NCBI RefSeq assembly: GCF_002293435.1 | Contig: NZ_DBDF01000207.1 | Span: forward strand, 318-21,348 | DNA from: Bacteroides sp. UBA939 | GTDB taxonomy: Bacteria; Bacteroidota; Bacteroidia; Bacteroidales; Bacteroidaceae | Direction of reading: 5' to 3' | DNA: 21,031 nucleotides | Shown: positions 16,259-21,031 of the stretch, piece after piece | Layout: the number at the start of each line of letters is the position of its first letter | Numbering within the stretch: the first letter of the stretch is position 1 | Notes under the pieces: model-generated | Told to the model about the DNA's origin: nothing | Databases searched by the model: none | Seen by the model: only the letters and a program-made list of their open reading frames with translations | Translations under genes and position numbers: made by a program

Positions 16259-16810
16259 TCAATATGATTTTCGTGATGTAAATTCCATTCTATTCCCAAA
16301 TAAATCAATAACGCCATTGCCTTTAGTAAGTTCAGACATTACTGTTTCTTGTGACTTTATTCTATTTTCCAAAATAATATGATTCAAAGAAATATTATTG
16401 ATTCTAAGTTCCTCCCCTATCAATTTACTTCTATGGCATTCTTCAGGCTTTGACTCACTACACATAATAGCCAATCTGATTTCTTTTTCATTGGCAGTTA
16501 TCAATCTGTTTAAGCCTTGTATGAAAAAATCTTTCCTTTTTATTACATCATATAAAATCTTACCATTACTATCATAACAACTTCTATCATCCGGGAGTCC
16601 ACCTAAAGAATCACCAACAAACACATATTGTATTCCACACTTCTCAAGTTCTACCTTTAATAACGCTTGGTTAAATTGAGGATTCCATTTGGAAAATGGC
16701 TTAGAGCGAATATCTAACAAGTACTCAATATTAAAAGAGTAGAGTTCTTTTATGAAAACATCAAAGCTTTTGTTTCCATGCCCAGTTGAATATATCGTTG
16801 ACTCTTCCAT
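16259..16810 (-). CDS. DUF488 family protein A, first gene of the cassette
   Basis: The 183-residue protein shows the classic DUF488 pattern: IYSTGHGNKSFDVFIKEL at the start, YLLDIRSKP (D33-I-R35-S), the N-P-Q-F-N box (43-47), a G-x-S-L-G-G turn (about 66-71) and IMCSESKPEECHRSKLIGEEL near the end (C117, C125-H126-R127). It has a short extra C-terminal tail, VIDLFGNRMEF. It heads the three-gene unit, with a -7 box about 46 bases upstream of the ATG. Its stop is one base before the protein B start. Predicted roles of relatives include nucleic-acid or nucleotide chemistry in conflict systems; nothing here proves one. Confidence 0.88.
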   Translation of the reverse strand: MEESTIYSTGHGNKSFDVFIKELYSFNIEYLLDIRSKPFSKWNPQFNQALLKVELEKCGIQYVFVGDSLGGLPDDRSCYDSNGKILYDVIKRKDFFIQGLNRLITANEKEIRLAIMCSESKPEECHRSKLIGEELRINNISLNHIILENRIKSQETVMSELTKGNGVIDLFGNRMEFTSRKSY

Positions 16811-16855
16811 ATTTCAATTTTATCTATTTTCCTCGCAATAGCATTATTCTACAAG

Positions 16856-16863
16856 CAAAGGTA
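16856..16863 (-). promoter_or_regulatory. -7 box of the DUF488 cassette
   Basis: The minus strand reads TACCTTTG followed by C, an exact TAnnTTTG match, 46 bases upstream of the ATG at 16810. A weak GTTG lies 22 bases further upstream. The cassette therefore probably does not depend on the damaged relaxase gene's promoter. Confidence 0.5.
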
Positions 16864-16888
16864 CTAAATATTTTGAAATGAGTTTCAA

Positions 16889-17665
16889 CTACAACTTAAA
16901 ACTTTTATTTTTACCCGCTTCGGGCTTGATGTTGGGTCTTACATAGTGGTTTGTCGCCTGTATCACTCGTTGATACTGTTCCCTGAACCAATCAATGATA
17001 TTTTGTCCGTTGAGATTCAACTGTAACTTGTCGGGATTATCCGGCTCTTTCTCCATTTTCAGCTTGACATCCTCTGCTGTAAACTTCTGCTTGTGTTCCG
17101 GTGAAAAGAAAGAGAATGTTTTTGCTGTCAAGTTTCTACCCTCAAGCAATGCCTTGATGGAATTAACAGCAAGTCCCATTGTCTTGCAAAGGTCGGCTAT
17201 CCTTAGCTGTTCTTTCATCATCGGGAACAAATTGTGTATCAGGTTCAGTTCTTCCTGCTCCTGAATGATCTCTTTCAGGTCTTCATTTTTATCAACCAAC
17301 TCCCTGTAATATTGTTGAGTGGAAATGTGCCTTGCCTCTGAACTCTCTTTACCACGTACCAAACCAAATTTGCTCATCGCCTGTGCATAAGTATTCTGCA
17401 TCTGTTCGGGACTTCCAGTCATCATCACCCGAATTGCCCGAACCTGATTATGGCTAATCTTCCGAGCAATGCCTGCGTGTTCAATCCGGTATTGGATAGC
17501 TTCGGTTCGATTTCTTACACCATCGGGAAACTCTATCAGTTCCCTGTTCAAATGTGTGCGGTCTTTATCCGCATTGGCGGGATTGACCGTCCGCTCGATG
17601 TGGGAGCTTATTGGAGCATCGTTGCCCACTCCCTTTTCTAAATGAAGTACTGCGAATTTTGCCAT
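16889..17665 (-). pseudogene. MobV-type relaxase with internal in-frame deletion
   Basis: The N-terminus MAKFAVLHLEKGVGND, SHIERT and ADKDRTHLNREL is the MobV/Pre relaxase start, and H22 aligns with the catalytic histidine of pMV158 MobM. After RAIRVMMTGSPEQM (about residue 89) the sequence jumps straight to QNTYAQAMSKFGLVRGKESSEARH, which in intact relatives lies roughly 100 residues further on. The skipped part holds the H-x-D-E-x-T-P-H-x-H metal site, which is absent. The frame stays open to 258 residues, so a protein could be made, but DNA nicking should be lost. The junction is near 17400. Intact homologues come from mobilizable Bacteroides elements. A naturally short variant is possible but unlikely. 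Confidence 0.8.
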
Positions 17666-17752
17666 TACATCTATTTTTTTGATTACTTTTACGATTGAAA
17701 TTTTGATGATACTTTTTCATCCGACTTCCTTTCAGGGAAGTCTTCGGGGAGT

Positions 17753-17774
17753 CAAGAGGGGCAAACCCCTCTTG
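17753..17774. repeat. Perfect 9-bp hairpin, candidate oriT stem or terminator
   Basis: CAAGAGGGG, loop CAAA, CCCCTCTTG. No T run follows on either strand, which argues against a simple terminator. It sits 88 bases upstream of the relaxase start. Confidence 0.7.
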
Positions 17775-17900
17775 CTTATTGGAGTGTTTTTAGTGTAGAT
17801 TTATCGGAGCGTGAAGAAAACACCCTAATAAGCTATGGCGTTTTGTAAAACGTCCCTTTGTAGTGGCTGCGATTGTAAACTCTGACAGCAGCCGTTGGCA

Positions 17901-17943
17901 ACACATCACCCACTATACACAGTTTATATAGTGAATGATGTGT
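17901..17943. repeat. Two-tier 43-base dyad
   Basis: ACACATCA pairs with TGATGTGT (8 bp), and CACTATA pairs with TATAGTG (7 bp). The two stems are separated by a symmetrical 2x2 internal loop (CC/AA) around a 9-base terminal loop. It lies 25 bases beyond the integrase stop codon and has no T tract. Confidence 0.8.
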
Positions 17944-17968
17944 ACCGGCTTTACAGAGTATGCCAGGT

Positions 17969-18789
17969 TTAGATTGCATCACAAATACTTTTCTCCATTC
18001 CTTCCAATTTCTGCGACAAGGTTTCCATGTCCCGGCTTATTTTCTGGTTGGTTATTTTCGCATAAATCTGGTTGGTTTTGATATTCGTGTGTCCGAGAAT
18101 TGGATTTCTTCTTCCGTAAGATAACCCCTGTCTACATGTTCGGGGCTGTTGATATATCCGGCAAAGGGATTGAACGGCAACAGCCCTGTATTCCTTGCAA
18201 TAGAGATAATATGCTTTAAGACTATCATATATCCCCATACGGTATTGGTACGGCATCCTTTCTCTGTCCGCAGGAAATACTCGAAGTCGTTGATAAAACT
18301 AAGGCTAAGTTCCTTTAGCGGTATATCCTCCCTGTGGTAGGTCAGGGGCAGGAACTCACGAATGTGCTTGCAGACGGTACGGTAGCGGGAGAATGTACCC
18401 TTTGCCCTGCTGTACCCCACCTTCTTTTCAAATTCGGCGTTGTGCTGCTCGAATAATTTCAACAGCGTTTCCTGCTTGATGCCGATACCGAGATAGGCGT
18501 TTTTCAATTTTTCGGCGGTAACATAGCCGTCCGTCTGCATCAGTTCCTGATAACGGCGGTTTACGTCCACTCGGATACGGTCGATGGCGAGATTGATTTT
18601 CTGTGCTTCCGTACTTTTCCCTGATGCCCGGTTGTTCTTCACATCCCACAGGCGGAGCGGAATATCCGTCTTGCAACTGAACTGTTTAACTTCGCCGTCC
18701 ACTGTCAGTCGGCACATCAAAGGCAGGTTTCCGCCCCGTTTCTCACTGCCTTTCTTCACATAAAATAAGACCTTGAATGTTGACCTCAT
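17969..18789 (-). pseudogene. Tyrosine recombinase (integrase) with frameshifting internal deletion
   Basis: From the ATG at 18789 the frame gives a Bacteroidetes integrase N-terminus: arm-binding domain (about 1-100), SAM-like core-binding domain (about 105-205) and the start of the catalytic domain, YLTEEEIQ (223-230). At about 18098 it passes directly into the sequence encoding GHTNIKTNQIYAKITNQK in another frame, read on to the stop at 17969. That segment is the normal C-terminus with the nucleophile tyrosine. The stretch with the first catalytic arginine, the lysine and H-x-x-R is missing, and the reading frame is broken, ending the first part at 18052. The protein cannot be an active recombinase. 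Confidence 0.88.
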
Positions 18790-18835
18790 AACTCAATGTT
18801 TTTTCTGGTTACAAAATTAGTTATCATTGAGTTAT
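18788..18835. promoter_or_regulatory. 11-bp inverted repeat around the integrase promoter
   Basis: ATAACTCAATG (18788-18798, overlapping the start codon) and CATTGAGTTAT (18825-18835) are exact inverted copies. Between them, on the minus strand, is TAATTTTG (18819-18812), a full -7 box match. The arrangement looks like a repressor or autoregulation operator for the integrase gene. Confidence 0.6.
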
Positions 18836-19121
18836 AAGACGGTATGCAAATTTACGCAATACGCTGAATAAGAATCATGTAGCAAAGTTTTTTCGCTCTA
18901 CCCCAAGTAACGGGATAGTAACTTATCTCTTGCTTTGTTCTGCTAAAATATGGCTTTTCATGGATAGGCATACAAAGCATAACAGAGCATAACAAACGCT
19001 ATGTCAGCTAATTCGCTACGCTCTGCATAATTCTGCTTTTTTGTTGGAAGTTTATTTTATATTTGAAAAAGTTGAAACAAAACTAATGCTAAAAACAATA
19101 CTAAAAATACATACTGTTTCA
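18790..19121. other. Gene-free region beyond the integrase start
   Basis: About 330 bases without a credible gene. It contains the operator-like inverted repeat described above and a pair of direct repeats AGCATAACA at 18976-18984 and 18986-18994. Related GCATAA/TTCTGCT words are scattered over 18930-19045. As the DNA on the far side of an integrase gene it may contain the element's end and recombinase arm sites; I could not fix an att site. Confidence 0.45.
18976..18994. repeat. Direct repeat AGCATAACA, 10-base period
   Basis: Two exact 9-base copies separated by one base, about one helical turn apart, roughly 190 bases outside the integrase start. Confidence 0.7.
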
Positions 19122-20324
19122 TCATATCACTTTCTTTAGCTTTATTCGTAACAGGACCGGATTGTCTTCTTCTGATATACTCTCACATAGATTCATCAAA
19201 GATACATGCTTCTGTTTAAAAGTATTCCATTCTTGAGACGGCATCGCCCGCTTGCAATTTGCATACCCATTAATAAGAACTGTAGGACTTATCGGGACGT
19301 ATAGATAATTGTCAATTACAATATGAGGAAGATTAGTATATCTTAAATTTAAAGTATTATCTTTCAAATACATGTCATCTATAATCTTGATTCCGTTCAT
19401 AAATTCACCTGTTTTCAATGAATAGAAACACAAACTAGCCTTTCTATCGAACCCAAGCCCCAATATTAATAAATCGGAACAAACTTGAAAGCCCCAGAGT
19501 GTAACATATTCTTTATTTGATATCTTTTTATCTATGGCCACCATATCATCAGTAGATTCCACCTTGCTATAGTCCACCTTATATTTCCCAAAATCCAGAT
19601 AATAAGCGGGATTGGCCTTATCTACATCCAACGAATAAATGATCTCAGAATGAGAATACGTAAAATAATGCTTCCCATTATGAGTTGAGAAAGTATTCCA
19701 GTTGAGGAAATAAAGCAATTTTGTCTTTTCAATAGAGGAAAGCTCCAAAAATGATGAAACTTTTTTGTCATCTTCTGTAAAAGCGCATAATACTCTATTG
19801 TCTTTCCCTGCTAAAGTGGTATGTCTCATTACATAAGAACCATCTGGGTATGCCACTACATCACGCGCATAGTAAGGCATAGGAGACTCATACAAATAAT
19901 GACCAACAGAATCATAAGTAACAACTTTATTCCAACCAAAAACCTTTAAATCTGAATTAGGCATTAATGCAAAGGTACCCATATCCACATATTCTCCCTT
20001 TCCTTGTCCAATATGATCTAATTCACAAAGGAATTTTCCTTGCTCAGAAAACACTAATACCCGTGCATTACTCAATCCACTTGTCACTAACATATAGTAG
20101 CGGCCATTTCTATAATATATATTCCGAATTTCACCAATTAAACTTTGTGAAGTAGTTTCCAAGGGTATAATCTCAACTGATTCAGCAAAACTAGACAATT
20201 TCAAGGACGAATTAAATGACAGACCTGATAAGTCTATTTTTTGCACTTCTGTTGTTTCGCTTTTTCTTTCATTAGAACAAGCCAAAAACAACATAATAAC
20301 AAAAGCGTAAAACAATGTCTTCAT
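19122..20324 (-). CDS. Six-bladed beta-propeller lipoprotein
   Basis: The 400-residue protein begins with a signal peptide and lipobox FLACS (C16 lipidated), so it is exported and membrane-anchored. The rest is a chain of propeller-like repeats with the 6-bladed NHL-like pattern used by many Bacteroides lipoproteins: VEIIPLETTSQSLIGEIRNIYY at about 50-71, then repeated strand pairs such as GRYYMLVT, ARVLVFSEQGKFLCELDHIGQGKGEY and GHYLYESPMPYYARDVVAYPDGSYV. Such proteins are common in Bacteroides, often beside tiny secreted-peptide genes; binding partners are unknown. Codon use is AT-rich. No partner transporter or maturation enzyme lies in the window. Confidence 0.85.
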   Translation of the reverse strand: MKTLFYAFVIMLFLACSNERKSETTEVQKIDLSGLSFNSSLKLSSFAESVEIIPLETTSQSLIGEIRNIYYRNGRYYMLVTSGLSNARVLVFSEQGKFLCELDHIGQGKGEYVDMGTFALMPNSDLKVFGWNKVVTYDSVGHYLYESPMPYYARDVVAYPDGSYVMRHTTLAGKDNRVLCAFTEDDKKVSSFLELSSIEKTKLLYFLNWNTFSTHNGKHYFTYSHSEIIYSLDVDKANPAYYLDFGKYKVDYSKVESTDDMVAIDKKISNKEYVTLWGFQVCSDLLILGLGFDRKASLCFYSLKTGEFMNGIKIIDDMYLKDNTLNLRYTNLPHIVIDNYLYVPISPTVLINGYANCKRAMPSQEWNTFKQKHVSLMNLCESISEEDNPVLLRIKLKKVI

Positions 20325-20338
20325 AATATTGTATTTTT

Positions 20339-20375
20339 AGAGAAGTCTCCCTCCTTTTGGGCGAGAGACCTCTCT
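20339..20375 (-). promoter_or_regulatory. Hairpin upstream of the propeller gene
   Basis: On the minus strand AGAGAGGTCTC and GAGACTTCTCT form an 11-bp stem with one G-T pair. The 15-base loop includes AAAAGGAGG. It starts 15 bases upstream of the ATG at 20324, without a T run, so a leader structure or attenuator is more likely than a terminator. Confidence 0.5.
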
Positions 20376-20390
20376 GTTTAATTAAACTTT

Positions 20391-20489
20391 TTAGCAAGGT
20401 ACCTGATCATGCACATTACAGTTACTATTATTATCTCTTCTACACACCTTACAACTACCTTCAGTGTTCAAATAATAGCCACTATGCAT
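20391..20489 (-). CDS. Four-cysteine microprotein or peptide fragment
   Basis: A 32-residue open frame from the ATG at 20489 ends in a compact cysteine-rich segment: GSCKVCRR, then NSNCNV and VPC, with cysteines at 13, 16, 24 and 32. There is no signal peptide in this frame. The same frame stays open upstream only to a TGA near 20530. Bacteroides propeller lipoproteins are often preceded by small exported peptides with cysteine-rich C-termini (NVEALA type), and this could be the tail of such a gene whose front has been lost or frameshifted. The short length means chance cannot be excluded. Confidence 0.35.
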   Translation of the reverse strand: MHSGYYLNTEGSCKVCRRDNNSNCNVHDQVPC

Positions 20490-20496
20490 AAGTTCT

Positions 20497-20682
20497 TTAA
20501 AATCCGCTTCCCGAAAGAAGACAGGTGGCGAAAATCAGGGTAACTGAATGTATGAAAGAAATTGCAGAGGGAAATCGGTGTATACCTACCTTTCCATCGA
20601 AGATGTCTGATGAAGTACAGGTAATGAATAAGAAAGTAGATGCAATCAAAAATACTGGAATTTTCTTCATACTGTTTTTCAT
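20497..20682 (-). CDS. Small hydrophobic open frame of unknown status
   Basis: A 61-residue frame begins MKNSMKKIPVFLIAS and continues FLFITCTSSD, like a short export signal with an imperfect lipobox (T before C). The remainder, up to ATCLLSGSGF, resembles nothing I can name. It overlaps a second open frame on the same strand (20468-20701) and a 50-codon frame on the plus strand, so coding is uncertain. Read with the four-cysteine frame just downstream, offset by one base, it might be the front of a frameshifted secreted-peptide gene. Confidence 0.3.
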   Translation of the reverse strand: MKNSMKKIPVFLIASTFLFITCTSSDIFDGKVGIHRFPSAISFIHSVTLIFATCLLSGSGF

Positions 20683-20700
20683 TTACTATCATATTTTTCA

Positions 20701-21031
20701 CTAATGATTATTGTGCTGGCAAATATAAAGAATAAACAAAATAAAAATGTGTTTATGGGAGTAAAAAAGGGTGTGAGAAAAACTTTATGCCTTTTATTAT
20801 GTTGATGATCAATCACTTGTCGTTTTTAACAAACCAATAAAAACCCGTAATTACTTAGTCCCCCACTTGGCGTTACCCTGAGCGAAAGTTGAAATAACAT
20901 TTTTCAGTTCTGATTTCTATTGAAGAATTGAACCTGCATTATTCATAGTGTAAGTACTTCGTATGAATTATTTTTACGATAAATGAGAATTTAGCGGAGC
21001 GGAGCAGTGATTAGTGATTAGTGATAAGTGA
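20701..21031. other. Gene-poor right end
   Basis: I see no gene in these 331 bases. On the minus strand TATATTTG at 20727-20720 followed by C matches the -7 consensus and could drive the small frames and propeller gene to its left. A diverged copy of the CCTGCATTATTCATA repeat is at 20933-20947, followed by GTATGAATTAT, which partly mirrors it. The last 26 bases are a 7-base tandem repeat. Confidence 0.5.
21006..21031. repeat. Tandem AGTGATT repeat at the window edge
   Basis: Units AGTGATT, AGTGATT, AGTGATA and a partial AGTGA, probably continuing beyond the window. Confidence 0.85.

Larger units (their letters stand above)
17666..17968. other. Gene-free region between relaxase and integrase remnants (oriT-like)
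   Basis: About 300 bases with no credible gene and dense in secondary structure: a 6-bp hairpin at 17724-17741, a 9-bp hairpin at 17753-17774, and a two-tier dyad at 17901-17943. Lying just upstream of a MobV-type gene, it is where oriT would be expected. Confidence 0.5.

Noticed and set aside
16258..16317. Earlier ATG for DUF488 protein B
   Set aside because: It would add 20 residues overlapping protein A out of frame; the ATG at 16257 begins directly at the conserved first strand and leaves a one-base gap.
20553..20705. 50-codon plus-strand frame opposite the small hydrophobic frame
   Set aside because: No recognisable pattern and no promoter or ribosome site; the A+T-rich DNA here is open on both strands by chance.
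1..21031. CRISPR arrays, rRNA or tRNA genes
   Set aside because: No regularly spaced repeats with unique spacers, and no tRNA T-loop/acceptor patterns or rRNA segments were recognised on either strand.

Overview
The window looks like a Bacteroides chromosome. The housekeeping proteins read as Bacteroidales versions, and several genes are preceded by the Bacteroides-type promoter pattern TTTG / TAnnTTTG. Only dnaE has a clear Shine-Dalgarno sequence. No rRNA, tRNA or CRISPR array was found.

Left part (1-8985), core genome. A minus-strand group holds a UPF0102/YraN-like nuclease-fold protein, an MmcQ/YjbR protein and biotin-protein ligase birA, whose last codons run off the left edge. Divergent from it is a two-gene unit: a small helix-rich, possibly ribbon-helix-helix protein followed by tadA. 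Facing tadA is a phospholipid operon, psd-pssA-DUF4834, that makes phosphatidylethanolamine from CDP-diacylglycerol via phosphatidylserine. Divergent from psd is dnaE (Pol III alpha with an apparently complete PHP metal site), followed by trxA with an unusual CVPC active site and a very acidic conserved-type small protein. A strong terminator closes this block.

Middle part (8986-15059), a tripartite RND efflux operon: periplasmic adaptor, HAE1-type RND pump and outer-membrane lipoprotein channel. It carries two small tandem duplications, one over the adaptor stop codon and one in the channel's N-terminal linker.

Right part (about 15060-19100), the remains of a mobilizable or conjugative-type element, AT-rich in its left half. 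Its tyrosine integrase and its MobV-type relaxase have each lost the central catalytic region by internal deletion. Between and around them are hairpins and dyads that look like oriT, operator or recombinase-arm DNA. The intact cargo is a compact three-gene operon of two different DUF488 proteins and a dual-OB protein, with one-base gaps and its own promoter. DUF488 proteins belong to the rhodanese/phosphatase superfamily, and comparative genomics has linked some to predicted nucleic-acid-modifying conflict systems. This cassette is the best candidate here for a poorly described system, now apparently stranded on a dead element.

Far right (19122-21031): a six-bladed beta-propeller lipoprotein preceded by a tiny four-cysteine open frame and a hairpin, then a gene-poor end with short dispersed and tandem repeats.
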